Source of the DNA: Erpobdella octoculata | Lineage: Eukaryota; Annelida; Clitellata; Hirudinida; Erpobdellidae | Assembly (NCBI GenBank): GCA_963978895.1 | Contig: OZ022242.1 | Coordinates: 33,756,673-33,820,672 of the forward strand | Direction of reading: 5' to 3' | DNA length: 64,000 nucleotides | Shown: positions 12,273-22,528 of the stretch, piece after piece | Position numbering within the stretch: the stretch's first letter is position 1 | How the letters are laid out: the number at the start of each line of letters is the position of its first letter | Position numbers and translations under genes: made by a program | The notes under the pieces: model-generated | Seen by the model: only the letters and a program-made list of their open reading frames with translations | The model's database searches: none | Told to the model about the DNA's origin: nothing

Positions 12273-15200
12273 TTTTCTTATTGAAACTTGTATAGCTATT
12301 AAACTTTCTATGCATGTTTGTACACCTTGCAGCATGCTACTGACAGACGCATGGAAAAATTACCTGCATAATACGGAAGAAATTGGCAAAGTTCGGACAC
12401 AAAACAGCGAAGCGTACGCTACAGAGGTTTCAGAAGGCTGTAAACTTTTAAGGAATCACAGAACTCAAACTGCTAAGCTGGTAAAGAATTGTTGCTATAG
12501 CTACACTTCTAAGTTGATTTATTTTAATTTAATATTTTTATATATTTTTTGAAATTAATTATATATTTTTTAATTTATGTTACATGAAGGTGTTTGAATA
12601 TGTGGCAGAACTTCAAAAAGAGGTCATGCAATCAACTCAAGATGCCCAGAAACTGTACAAGGTGTACAAAGAAAAGTTTCAGAAAACTCAGGAATGCAGT
12701 TTCAAGCTCAACTCCGTCGCCCAGAGGTTAGAAAAATGGCGTGGCTTAGGTCTGTGAAGGACAGACATAAGCCACATAGATGATGATGATTATGATTGTT
12801 AATGTGGTATTGATAATGATGATGATAATTGTGATTGTTAATGTGGTATTGATGATGATGATGGTAAGTAATTCAGTTCTCAAGTTGTTTGTGTTTGTTT
12901 CAGTTGAGATTTGATTTACAATTATGGGGAGCTTTATTTATTTTTTTATTTAACCGACACGCACGTCCCTGAAATTAATTTTCGCACCAGGTTGAAAACC
13001 TCCACATCGAGCAATAAACTACAGCAGCAGTACAATCAGCTGGTCGAAGAAATGCGTTCGTACGAAGCAAAGTCAGACACAGCAAGGAACAGCTACATAC
13101 TTGATCTTGTGTCCTCCAACTCTCATCTGAGGCAGTACTATACTTCTGATCTCCCTGAATTTGTGAAGGTGAATGAGTTATTAAATGGCTGATTAATTTG
13201 AAAAATTGTTTGCATAAGTTCCTATTTTATTGTTATGTATGTTGTTTATTTTTTCACGTATTTTCCCCAGCTATGTGTATGATGTGAATGATGTGATGAA
13301 TGCAAATTTAGGTTCTGAAGAGATTGACTTTAGATGAATAAGAAATTCAAGGAAATGTTATTTAAACGATATAACTATAATTATTAAGCTTCTGCGTCCC
13401 GTTATTTTTTTGGAACGATACGATACGATACGATTTCTGAAATTTGCCCCGAATTAAACGATACGATACGAGACGCTTCGAACAATAACGATACGATATC
13501 GATACGATACGATACGATTTCGGGATCTCGACTGAAGCGGAAATTTTGCCTAGAGATAACATAGAATGATGAACTATACGCGACAGACAATATTAATAAC
13601 TACATTAAAGAAATTCATTGAAAAAAAATATATAAATATTAAAAAATTTCAAAATTTATAAAAATTTACCAAATTTAATTTTTTTTTACAACTTGAAATA
13701 AGTTTCATTTGTTTAGTTTCGGTACATCTATTTGTCTAAATTTAGACTCTAAATAAAACGCTACCGCCGATAGAAAGTATTTATTTACTTTATTTAGTGA
13801 CGCGGCATGATAATGATGACAAACACGAGAAAGTGCCTCTATGCAAGAATTAAGAAAGTGAAAAAACCCAGCGTGTTTATTTATAGGCGATGGCGAATGC
13901 GGTTAGAAATAGCAAGAAAGAAGCTGAGAAAGTTTCGAATTCCAGCTGCAGACGATACGGGCTACGGCACTGTCGTGCACACTACAGGTGGCACATACAT
14001 ACTCACACACAACCAAGAATATCATTGAGATTATAAAGATATATCTTAGATGAGCTACTATTACGGTCAATTACGGATATCGAAACACTAAAATAATCAT
14101 TCCAATTCTATGTAACAAATTTGAAAAAATAGGTTTATCAAACAGACTAAACCAAAACATAAACATAGAATGATCATTACTATTACATTACTCATTATTC
14201 TCATTAATAATAATAGTCATCGATGTCAGCGAGTACGATTGCCTTGTAGGGCTTGTAGTATCAGTAGTATGCAGAGCTCGACTAGCAGCCTAAGAGGAGC
14301 GTGGCTTTTTTGCTGCCGGTTCCCAGACTAAAAATAGTAAATAATGGGGCTACAGGCTGTCTGGAAAACCGAATTTAATAGTTGTTGAATCAATTGCAAA
14401 TATTCACAGTTGTGACAATCGTTAATTAAATATGTATGACTTTCGTTATTTATTGAAAAATATTTGTTAAAAATCTCGATATTTTTCGAGATTTTAATCG
14501 GGAATGAAATTTTAAGTATCGCTAATTATATAGATACGAGATTTCTTCCGCAGGCTGTATCGGTTCAATGGCGATACGGGATCTCCCGTATCGTTTTGAA
14601 ATCTCGATTGAATTCGAGATAACGATATCGGGACGCAGATGCTTAATAATTATGTTAAGCTATTATTTGAACTGTATATAATTATTTTAGTTATTTAAAA
14701 TCATTAGTATAAATTAACCATATTGATTTCTATTATTCATTCAATATACTGTTAAGTATAAATATGTTATTATTAACTGAACAATTAAAAAATAACTAAG
14801 AAATATTATTTTATATTAACTCATTCCAGCTTATTGACGGTGAGTTCTATGAGGACTGGAAGAGGTTCCTGTCATTGGCTGCCAACACTGAGATGAAGTC
14901 GTGTCACGAAAGCCTACGGTGCTGTGAGAATGTCAATCTCGTCACTGAAAAGGTGAGTGGATTGACTGTCTGTCTGTCAGTATCTTGTAAATATGTCATT
15001 GAGATATTATTACATCTGGTCGATGACATATTTTTATTGATTTTTCGATACAGGGATGACATGTTTTTATTTTGATTGCAAACGACTTTTTCAATCCAGG
15101 TGACTCGTGATTACGACATCTTCTGCTTCTTCATAGACAATCCGTGCCTGACGGAAGTCGTGGAAAACGCTTTTGCTCCTCATAATGGTGATAAGGTTGT

Positions 15201-18200
15201 TATGATAATGATTGTGACATAATGGTGATAAGGTTGTTAGGATAATGATTGTGACATAATGGTGATAAGGCTGTTATGATAATGATTGTGACATAATGGT
15301 GATAAGGCTGTTATGATAATGATTGTGACATAATGGTGATAAGGTTGTTATGATAATGATTGTGACATAATGGTGATAAGACTGTTATGATAATGATTGT
15401 GACATAATGGTGATAAGACTGTTATGATAATGATCGTGACATACTTGTGATAAAACTGTTATGATAATGATTGTGACATAATGGTGATAAGGTTGTTATG
15501 ATAATGATTGTGACATAATGGTGATAAGGCTGTTATGATAATGATTTTGACATAATGGTGATAAGACTGTTATGATAATGATTGTGACATAATTGTGATA
15601 AAACTGTTATGATAATGATTGTGACAAGTGTGATATCGGTTGTGATAAGATAACAACAATACCCCGTGTTCCCGACCATTAAAATTTTATCAAAATTAGA
15701 TATGTAAAAGGGAAAGTTTTAAATGAGATGGTTAAGTCTGGAACTCACAACACGCGCACACCGTGGCGTAAGAACCGGGCTTGGGCCCCTTACAGCAAAG
15801 GTCTGGGGCCTTGACCAGGAGGGTTATATTATGCAAAATTATGTGGAGCAAAATGTTTAAAAAACCCACACATTCCAAAATTTTATTCTTTCTCCTATTC
15901 CATGCTAAACTTTTCCTCCTAAAATAGCTGATGACTAATACTCTTAGAATACCTGATGATCGGGGAGTAACTATCTTTCTAAAAAAAATCCAAAAGTTTT
16001 GAAGCTATTTTTCCACAAAATAAATTTTTCTGGAATTTTAAAAAAAAAGCACTTGATTTTTGAAAATTTACATAATATTGCATCAAAGAGAACAAACTTA
16101 GAGTGCACATTCAAGATCATTATATGTTATTATACAACGCATTATTTTTTTGTACGAACCAATATATTGAATAACAAAAGTTTTCACTTGAAGCTCGGGG
16201 GACCCTGGAATTAGTCCACCCACGCACGACATATGGTTGTTACGCCATTAAACACAAACTACTGTGATGAGGTTGTTTTGATACAGATGATCATGATGAT
16301 GATGATGATAATGTAGGCTGCAGTAATTTGATTGATGATCATGATGTTAATATCAGCAATGAAAAAGCTCAAACAAAAATTTTAAACTTTACGAATCTCA
16401 AAGACATCAAAAGTAGTCAAATCTCCGTCGACGGAACTCGAACTGGAGAAAGAAGCTCGCAAGCATGCCGTCCAGGTGGCACGTGAAACGAAGGTCGCTG
16501 CCAAGTGTCAAGGTGAACTCGATAAAATCCACCTTGAAAATCTCGAGGTATTTTGGAACAAGATTATTTTCTATAAAGAAAATTTAAAAAAAAAAAATAG
16601 TTTTTTATTTTTTATTATTATTTTGTTTATCATGTTTTATTATAGTTTTACTGTTATTTTACTTTTTAATTTACATTAAAAAATTATAATAAAGTTTGGA
16701 ATTTGTGAACTATTTTCAGAGAATTTATTTTTCTTTCTTTAATTTAAATATTCCGAAATTATATTCATGAAATTATTAATAAAAGTAAGAATTATGTTGT
16801 TTTGTTTCATTTGTTCGTGAATAAAAATAAAAAAACTTTAAAAGACGAGCTATTGAAATATTTTTTTGCAAAGATTGAAGAACGAACGAAACAGTTTGAA
16901 GCTTATTTCAATCTCAAAAGGGTTATCCAGCAGTCCAAGGTGGGTACTTGTGCTACAAAATATTGCCCACTTGCCCACCTATATTACACCCATAAAAATT
17001 ATCTTGCTACAATAAAAATTATCCTCCTAGAATGGAATTAAAGTGGATAAAAAAAATATTTGTTAGAATTAAATTGGATTAAATTATGAGAATTAAAGTG
17101 GATTAAAAAAATTATTGTTTAGAATTAAATTATTAGAATTAAAGTGGATTGAAAAATTTACTTTTTCTCAAAAAGGCAAAGAAAGCCAAGTCGTTAAGCA
17201 GGATGGAAGCATTGAGAGAAGGAGGAGTGAATGTAGACGTTTGGGTGGATGAGGTCAACAGGAGGTTTTCCATAGGGAAAGATGACGACTGCGATTCATT
17301 CGATGGTCCTCAAGATGTGCAGGCTGATGACGTTCATTCCGTCACTGCCAGTTACCAAGACGATAAGGTTGGGTTACGGATAAAAAGGTTCACTTAATAT
17401 GATCAGAATATTTCTCATGAACTTACTGTACATCGTATCGTGCAATGTTTGGTGTTTTTAGCTTTAATGAGTCATTTCTTAAACTTTAAAAATGTATTTT
17501 TTTTAAATCTAGAATCCGAGTGACAGAGGCTCAACGATCTATCCTTATTGGTGCTCAGCTCTTTATGATTATGAGGTTGGAGGAGTTTATTAATTATTAT
17601 ATTTGATTCAATGAGGATTTTATGTTATATTATTTTACTTTTTCTAGGCCGTCAACCAAGATGAATTGTCGTTCAGGGCGGACGAGAGGTTGAAAATAGT
17701 TGGAGACGGAAGTGGAGACGGGTGGATATGGGTAGGTTTGAATTTCAATCAATTTTGTTTGGCTCGATTTGAATTTGATTTAAATTGAAATTTCTGAAAA
17801 AATATGGAATATTATTGTTTTAATCTTTCATTGAAATCTTTCGTTTCCACTGCACGATAGGCGGAGAATGCAAGCGGTAATACGGGATTGGTTCCTCAGA
17901 ACTACTTTTCAGCTTACGACGAAACTCAAGCCAGCAAATCGTCTGTTAATAACGGTCAGATCGAGGGTCAGATCAGTGTCCTGCGGTCAGCCCCGCCCCC
18001 GCCGAGCAAACAAGATGTTTCGAAGCAGACGGAGGAAGCTGTTCAAACTCCTGTTTCTCCTCCACAGCAACGAATTGTTAGCCAACTGTCGCCAAATGAC
18101 AACCATTCAGACATTTATGCTGTGGTAAAGAAACCTGAAAATAGACCAGTGCAAGAGAGTAAAGGTTGCTCTAGTGAATTACAGCTTTATTTAACGATAA

Positions 18201-20889
18201 TTATTATTTTATTTGGAATCAACATAGCATAAATTAACTTGTTGTTATTGTGATTATGATTATTATTATTATTATAGTTGATTTCGAAATAATATTACTG
18301 TTATTATTGTAGCTATTATTACTGTATTTAATGATAATTATTTGGAATCACCATTGCATAAATTAACTCGTTATTATTATTATTATTATTATTGTTGTTG
18401 TTTTTGTTATTATTATAGTTGATTTCGAAATATGATTATTTTGCAACTATTATTACTGTATTATTGCATAATAATCAAAGATCTTCAAACGTCCCCATAA
18501 ATATAAATATTCAGAATCTCGGTGGGTGAGAGCCCTCTACGAATACTGTGGAACTTGCAGCGAGGAGCTGTCATTTGTTGAAGGTCAACTCATCAAGGTC
18601 ACCGGAACGTCACGTGACATCGACGACGGCTGGTGGGAAGGTGAGATCAAAGGTCAGACGGGGATATTTCCATCAATGATGGTGGAAGAACTTTTTGTCG
18701 TTCCCCCTAACCAGGTAAAAATTACTCCCTCTCTCTTTCTCTCTTCTTCCAACTAAATTGATCATTGACTGATTTTTTTAAATAATGTTTAATTATTTCC
18801 ACTTTAATTGTATTCATTATTCACTACAGTATTGAGTGCAATATGAGTACATATATTATACTGCTTTAATGGGCCTAACCAGTATTAATGTATGTATATA
18901 TGTATGTGCAGTAATGTACAGTAGCCTACATATTAATTCATTAATCATCTGACACACTACACAAGAAATTTGAGATGAATCCACCAGATAAAAATTTATT
19001 TATTCGCTATTTATTTGTTTTGTGTTTTTTTGGTAGTTATTATTAATAACTTTTCAATGCTGTGATAAACCACTTTTAACAATTTATCCGAGTGAGACAA
19101 AATATGCTTAATTCTAGGGAGTGACTAAAAGTCAGAAAACTGATGGCTGTCTTACGAACTGGAAGTCAAGTATAAATCTTTCCGTGTCCAATAAAACTTC
19201 AGAGGAACCAGGTGCTGTTATATATTATCATTATAAATATTTCAATGAAGCCAAGTGTTATATTAATTATGTTTGAAATTAAAAATTGTTCTTTCTCCAC
19301 TCTACCTAATTAACTTAATAAAAATCCCTCCTAAGTCTGGTCTTCGATCTTCCTCTCTTAGCCACTTTCGTATCTTTTCTGTTAAGCATTCTTTTGCTAA
19401 ATGCTCTTTTTCCTACTCTGGTCCCTTTTTCTGGAACTTTTTTACTATTTCTCTTACTAAATCTACTTCTCTCACAGTTTTCAGTTGGGGACTTAAAACT
19501 TATTCATTTAATAAATTCGTGCCCGAGCGCTATTGAACGATAGGAAAGAGCGCTATAAAAATTTAACCGATTGATTGATTGATTTATATATTTTATCATT
19601 ATACATATTTCCTTCATATTTGTACTGTTGAGTTGAGCTGGTAGATTTCTGATAAGTTGTCATCGTCTCATAATATGGTTTTTAACTCCATTTCAGACGT
19701 TCCTTACACCGATGTTTCCACTGTGGATGAAACAGATTCCAGTAACACTAACCACAGCAACAATAATAATAATAATTCTTATGCGGAGAGGAGTTATGCC
19801 ACACTGAAGAACAGGGCAGCTGCTTATGAGTGTTTGACCTACAGCAATAACAATAATAATAACAATAATAATAATAATAACGCTCCCTACCAGCCCAGCA
19901 GAGAGAACAGCAGAAAAACCCTCGGCTTCGCGGAACCCCAAACGGCCACCGAAGAACCCCGACCGAATAATTCTCTTCCGCAGAGTTCAGAAAATCCGAA
20001 TCTTCCTTCTTTCGAAGATTACTTTAAATCACGTCTTAGGGAAAAGATCAAGTCTACTACTCTGGGGAAAAATAGCAGCAATTATCAACCCGGCAAAGAT
20101 ACGAGGGATTCTTCAAGAGATGTGGGATATCATACGACCGCGAGTTCAATCACCTCGCCGGATGTCGGAGACGAGAGAAGATCCAGCCGTGATGATTATT
20201 ATCGGCAAGTCTCAAAAGGAGATTCATCGAAGATCGGCTACATGACTTCTCCCGACGGTCAGGTGACGTCGTTTTCAACCTTCACCTCTGACCAAAATCC
20301 AGACGAATCAAATCGCGGCGGCATAAAAATCTACACGAAGCTGGACGACTCTGCAAACAAACGCAAGCCGATACCGGGTTATTATGCGACGCTGTCAAAC
20401 AGAGCAAACAAAATGGACGTTTCGAACATTCGGTCATCTCAGATTGCACAGCAGCAGAGGTCTCCTCAAACGCACACAAACATCCAACAGCACACAAACA
20501 TCCAACAACACACAAACATCCAACAACAACAACAACGAGAACAAAACTATGACTGTTCTACTCTTCCTCGCCTCTACAAACACCGACAAGTCATCGGGCG
20601 CAACCCGACCGGCAACGTCAAATCAAATTATCTAGCCATGGGTCCTCCTTTCTCCGGGATGACCAAGATGGATGATTATCCCAGGTTTTCAAATCCTGGT
20701 AACCCTGATTACCTGGTAAATTACCCATCACCGCCCGTATTGGACGGACGAGGTAGCAGTGGTTACGCTGGGATGACAGACAGAGATGCTGCTGTCAAAC
20801 ACACCTCACAGACTCACAACATCAAACACTACGATGATGAATCGACCGGTAATAATGCGATGCCATTAACAAGGGAGTCTTACATTTGA
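9092..20889 (+). CDS. nwk: FCH and double SH3 domains protein (FCHSD / Nervous wreck homologue), all but first exon
   Basis: Seventeen exons join in one frame of 1083 codons including the TGA stop: 9092-9180, 9415-9460, 11421-11512, 12333-12480, 12590-12726, 12991-13168, 14830-14952, 15100-15195, 16404-16547, 16874-16939, 17176-17367, 17513-17575, 17648-17731, 17861-18164, 18515-18714, 19118-19211, 19697-20889. Numbering from the first visible codon: F-BAR domain about 1-275, a charged helical segment about 310-410, SH3-1 about 450-505 (ALYDYE...DELSF...DGWIW...GLVPQNY), a proline-rich linker, SH3-2 about 590-645 (ALYEYCG...ELSF...DGWWEGE...GIFPS), then a low-complexity tail of about 430 residues rich in Asn, Gln and Ser, ending ESYI. 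F-BAR plus two SH3 domains in this order is diagnostic of FCHSD1/2 and Drosophila Nwk, membrane-bending adaptors that promote WASP/Arp2/3 actin assembly at synapses and endocytic sites. Only the short initiating exon (about 15-20 residues in homologues) is missing; I could not place it upstream. Confidence 0.93.
9415..9460 (+). CDS. nwk: FCHSD-like exon, F-BAR helix 1 continued
   Basis: 46 bases after acceptor AAATTGTAG: LFMKQRCLIEKAYGQ. Donor CAG/GTAATC, phase 0. It fits the family pattern of basic residues before an IEKxYxQ motif. Confidence 0.88.
9582..11090. mobile_element. Foldback-like element in FCHSD intron
   Basis: The left arm (about 9582-9776) is a tandem array of 14-15-nt units (ACAAAATGTTCACG and variants); the right arm (about 10751-11072) is the same array in reverse orientation. 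Both outer ends carry a GGTTGGTGT-like segment. The interior contains a roughly 355-bp direct duplication (ATTTATTAACTAGTTAATG at about 10027 and 10381). Long inverted arms made of short direct repeats are the hallmark of foldback elements. No transposase is seen. Confidence 0.65.
11421..11512 (+). CDS. nwk: FCHSD-like exon, F-BAR
   Basis: Acceptor TTAATTTCAG, donor GA/GTAAGT. Encodes SLVKLSQNYLAKLSQSLLSK followed by a basic stretch (RHKKPSGQSEE). Separated from the previous exon by a 1.96-kb intron filled by a foldback-like element. Confidence 0.9.
11513..12332. other. FCHSD intron, AT-rich with (ATT)n
   Basis: No coding signal. (ATT)n runs from about 12182 to 12271 and AT-rich low complexity from about 11940. 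Confidence 0.8.
12333..12480 (+). CDS. nwk: FCHSD-like exon, F-BAR helix 2
   Basis: 148 bases after acceptor CACCTTGCAG. Encodes DAWKNYLHNTEEIGKVR and EGCKLLRNHRTQTAKL, core F-BAR helix 2 residues. Donor CTG/GTAAAG. Confidence 0.92.
12590..12726 (+). CDS. nwk: FCHSD-like exon, F-BAR helix 3
   Basis: Encodes VFEYVAELQKEVMQSTQDA, LYKVYKEKFQKTQECSF and KLNSVAQR. Acceptor ACATGAAG, donor AG/GTTAGA, phase 2. Confidence 0.9.
12991..13168 (+). CDS. nwk: FCHSD-like exon, F-BAR helix 3-4
   Basis: 178 bases: QQQYNQLVEEMRSYEAKSD, TARNSYILDLVSSNSHLRQY and YTSDLPEFVK. The RNxYxLxLxxxNxHxxxYY pattern is characteristic of the FCHSD branch. Acceptor TTCGCACCAG, donor AAG/GTGAAT. Confidence 0.92.
13377..14653. 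mobile_element. Inverted-repeat element with GATAC array in FCHSD intron
   Basis: Terminal 25-bp inverted repeats (13377-13401 and 14629-14653) match at 24 of 25 positions and contain TTAAGC(T/A)TCTGCGTCCCG. Next to the left end is an array of ACGATACGAT units (13410-13530); near the right end is a 10-bp-arm hairpin CGATACGGGA/TCCCGTATCG at 14573-14594. A short interior frame at 13807-14028 is unrecognised. It looks like a non-autonomous DNA element of about 1.28 kb; superfamily and target-site duplication are unclear. Confidence 0.6.
14830..14952 (+). CDS. nwk: FCHSD-like exon, F-BAR C-terminal helix
   Basis: 41 codons, phase 0 at both ends: LIDGEFYEDWKRFLSLAANT and EMKSCHESLRCCENVNLVTEK. 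Acceptor CATTCCAG, donor AAG/GTGAGT. Confidence 0.92.
15100..15195 (+). CDS. nwk: FCHSD-like exon, end of F-BAR
   Basis: 32 codons: VTRDYDIFCFFIDNPCLTEV and VENAFAPHNGDK. Donor AAG/GTTGTT is weak, and the last 15 coding bases form the first unit of the 37-nt minisatellite that fills the following intron. Confidence 0.88.
15181..15625. repeat. 37-nt minisatellite, 12 copies, beginning inside the exon
   Basis: The unit contains TAATGGTGATAAGGTTGTTA followed by TGATAATGATTGTGACA. Copy 1 includes the last 15 coding bases of the exon ending at 15195 plus its splice donor; later copies carry the donor intact (copies 2, 5, 9) or mutated to AAGGC, AAGAC or AAAAC. Confidence 0.93.
15763..16249. mobile_element. 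Short inverted-repeat element in FCHSD intron
   Basis: The left end GTGGCGTAAGAACC and right end (inverted) ATGGCGTAACAACC form imperfect terminal repeats about 490 bp apart. The interior shares the dispersed CTGATGA...CGGG phrase of the 4.5-kb family. Class unknown. Confidence 0.45.
16404..16547 (+). CDS. nwk: FCHSD-like exon, post-F-BAR helical segment
   Basis: 48 codons, phase 0: LELEKEARKHAVQVARETK and CQGELDKIHLENLE, charged and helical. The acceptor (CTCAAAG) lacks a strong pyrimidine tract but is the only one in phase after an in-frame stop upstream. Confidence 0.82.
16548..16873. other. FCHSD intron, nothing seen
   Basis: Very AT-rich unique sequence with T and A runs; no feature supported. 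Confidence 0.7.
16874..16939 (+). CDS. nwk: FCHSD-like short exon
   Basis: 22 codons: IEERTKQFEAYFNLKRVIQQ then SK. Acceptor TTTTTTTGCAAAG, donor AAG/GTGGGT. Confidence 0.82.
17176..17367 (+). CDS. nwk: FCHSD-like exon, linker before SH3-1
   Basis: 64 codons: RMEALREGGVNVDVWVDEV, NRRFSIGKDDDCDSFDG and an acidic stretch. Acceptor TCTCAAAAAG, donor AAG/GTTGGG. Confidence 0.88.
17513..17575 (+). CDS. nwk: FCHSD-like exon, SH3-1 start
   Basis: 21 codons ending YWCSALYDYE, with the ALYDY signature of an SH3 RT-loop. Acceptor AAATCTAG, donor GAG/GTTGGA. Confidence 0.92.
17648..17731 (+). CDS. nwk: FCHSD-like exon, SH3-1 core
   Basis: 28 codons: AVNQDELSFRADERLKIVGD then GSGDGWIW. DELSF and GDGW are SH3 core motifs; the usual WW pair is WI here. 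Confidence 0.92.
17861..18164 (+). CDS. nwk: FCHSD-like exon, SH3-1 end and proline-rich linker
   Basis: 304 bases: AENASGNTGLVPQNYFSAYD closes SH3-1. The linker has SAPPPPSK and QTPVSPPQQ (possible SH3 ligands) and DIYAVVKKPE. The donor at 18164 (AAAG/GTTGCT) is the one that keeps phase with the next exon. Confidence 0.87.
18165..18514. other. FCHSD intron, duplicated ATT-rich block
   Basis: Two degenerate copies of TTATTATAGTTGATTTCGAA with TTATT runs, about 140 bases apart; no coding signal. Confidence 0.7.
18515..18714 (+). CDS. nwk: FCHSD-like exon, SH3-2
   Basis: Whole second SH3 domain on one exon: RWVRALYEYCGTCSEELSF, DDGWWEGEIKGQTGIFPSMM and VEELFVVPPNQ. This is the best-conserved exon of the gene. 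Acceptor AATATTCAG, donor CAG/GTAAAA. Confidence 0.94.
18715..19117. other. FCHSD intron, nothing seen
   Basis: AT-rich unique sequence with no recognisable repeat or gene. Confidence 0.7.
19118..19211 (+). CDS. nwk: FCHSD-like exon, tail
   Basis: 94 bases: GVTKSQKTDGCLTNWKSSIN and LSVSNKTSEEP. No domain. Acceptor TTAATTCTAG, donor CCAG/GTGCTG, phase 1, matching the last exon. Confidence 0.78.
19273..19590 (+). mobile_element. Non-LTR retrotransposon (LINE) 3' end, fragment
   Basis: Reading frame 19273-19536 contains LRSSSLSHFRIFSV, FSYSGPFFWNFFTIS and FSWGLKTYSF, matching the C-terminal tail of L2/CR1-type reverse transcriptases (pattern F..AGP..WN.LP....LK..LF). The stop is followed by GCGCTATAAAAATTT and an ATTG repeat tail, as at LINE 3' ends. 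5'-truncated, in the last FCHSD intron, sense orientation. Confidence 0.75.
19697..20889 (+). CDS. nwk: FCHSD-like last exon, low-complexity tail with PDZ-type C terminus
   Basis: 1193 bases after acceptor CTCCATTTCAG, ending in TGA at 20887-20889. It encodes two Asn runs from AAT/AAC expansions (near 19760 and 19850), two copies of a YATLxNRA motif (SYATLKNRAAAYE and YYATLSNRANKMD), and three tandem HTNIQQ units from an 18-nt in-frame repeat near 20470-20525 that runs into poly-Gln. The last residues RESYI fit a class I PDZ ligand (S/T-x-hydrophobic). Human FCHSD2 (Carom) is known to bind PDZ scaffold proteins through its C terminus. Confidence 0.9.
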
Positions 20890-21467
20890 TTGGTGCTCCT
20901 CAATGGAATGTCTTAAAATTGTTTTGTTTATATCATCCTTATCTCTTCTGTTGATAGATTAATATATATATTTATATAGACATAAATATATATTGTGTGA
21001 TCCATCATTAATTGAATCATCATGATTGTATATAAGTATAATTTTTTTAACATCTGTTGTTTCATCAGCACTAAAATTGTTCTATTAAATATAATAGCCC
21101 ATATTTAATTAATTCTTTTATAGGTTTTATAAAAAATGTTATTATTCAGTTCTGTTTCTTGTATCTTATCACCGTCAGCTCAATTTAGTTTAATCTTAGA
21201 CCTGCATTAGCTAACTGGCTACTTATTTGTTTGCATTACAAATCATATTTCTGTTTACTTGCATATTTTGATTCGAAAGCTGCATATTGATCGAAAAAGA
21301 CTTATTTATTAATTAAGCATATTATATTATTTACGGGTCTCATATCCTTTGCTCTGTTGTTTTATTTCGTTTTGACAATTTACGACATGTCATTCTAAGG
21401 CTTCAACTTTATGGCTACATATACGGCTTTTTACATACATGGTTTCTTAAAGCATCTCCTGCTATCT

Positions 21468-21650
21468 CATATAGTCACATATTTTCTCATATGGTCACAA
21501 TAGTTTTTCATATGGTCACATATTTTCTCATATGGTTGCATATTTCCTCATATGGTCACATATTTCCTCATATGGTCACAATATTTTCTCATATGATCAC
21601 ATATTTTCTCATATGGTTGCATATTTCCTCACATGGTTGCAAATTTTCTC
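21468..21650. repeat. 20-21-nt minisatellite
   Basis: About eight to nine degenerate copies of CATATGGTCACATATTTTCT, giving a periodic frame that is not a gene. Lies in the probable 3' UTR of the FCHSD-like gene. Confidence 0.88.
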
Positions 21651-22016
21651 ACTCTGTCCTATTTTCTCGTATCGGCCTTGCGCCTGGTTGTCATTGGAAT
21701 AAGAATTACTTGTTTTGGGACATGTGTCATAAAACTACCATCCTCGTGTGTACGTACACTCGTGCTTCTACATGGAAAAGTAGCTATTGCTGCGATTTCA
21801 TAAATTTTTGCCAAATTATTTTTTCAAGCGTTTTCTTATAGACATCCATTGTGCTAAATAGACTAAGAAAATGAAGGTGCCTTTGAATATTTTACATATC
21901 TCTATATATATATATATATATATATTTCTAGAGTTACAGTTAGTTTCAACAGCTGCCTTTCTTTCTATTTTGAAAAAGCAACTCGTCCAATTTCTGCCTC
22001 TAACTAGACTTGAGTT

Positions 22017-22022
22017 AATAAA
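22017..22022 (+). promoter_or_regulatory. Candidate polyadenylation signal for the FCHSD-like gene
   Basis: AATAAA on the plus strand, 1.1 kb after the stop codon, in unique AT-rich sequence. It is the clearest canonical hexamer before the opposing gene; earlier AT-rich variants cannot be excluded. Confidence 0.4.
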
Positions 22023-22528
22023 GCTGTCATGTTGAATATTATTCATTTTGCACTTCTTTTTTGTTATTTTGTAGTCACAGAGTCAAATGACATTTTTTTT
22101 ATGCTCGTAAACGTCTTGTTAGAACTAACGAACCTTATTAAATACATATATAATTGTTATAACTAATGATAATTATTCTTTTATGTAAGTTATTTGAACT
22201 CATCTCCATCTCCCAGTGGTTGGCCATAATTACTCTATCCGAACTTCCAAGGGTTGTAAATTTGTAGTATGTAGATTTTCTTAAAATTTGCATCTAACCT
22301 TCTGATTTTTAAATGTGATTGATTAGTGATTTGCACGTTTTAAAATATGCAAAAATAAGCAACCTCTGTTTCATATCATCTTGCCCATCATGTATTTTAC
22401 TAACTTATTATATTACTGTTGTGTTTTAAATGTTCTACTGTTAAATTTATTTGTGCTCATTATTAAACTTTCATTTATTGAAGGTTGTACATTTAACAGC
22501 GATACAGCTTCGATGAAATGATATGTCT

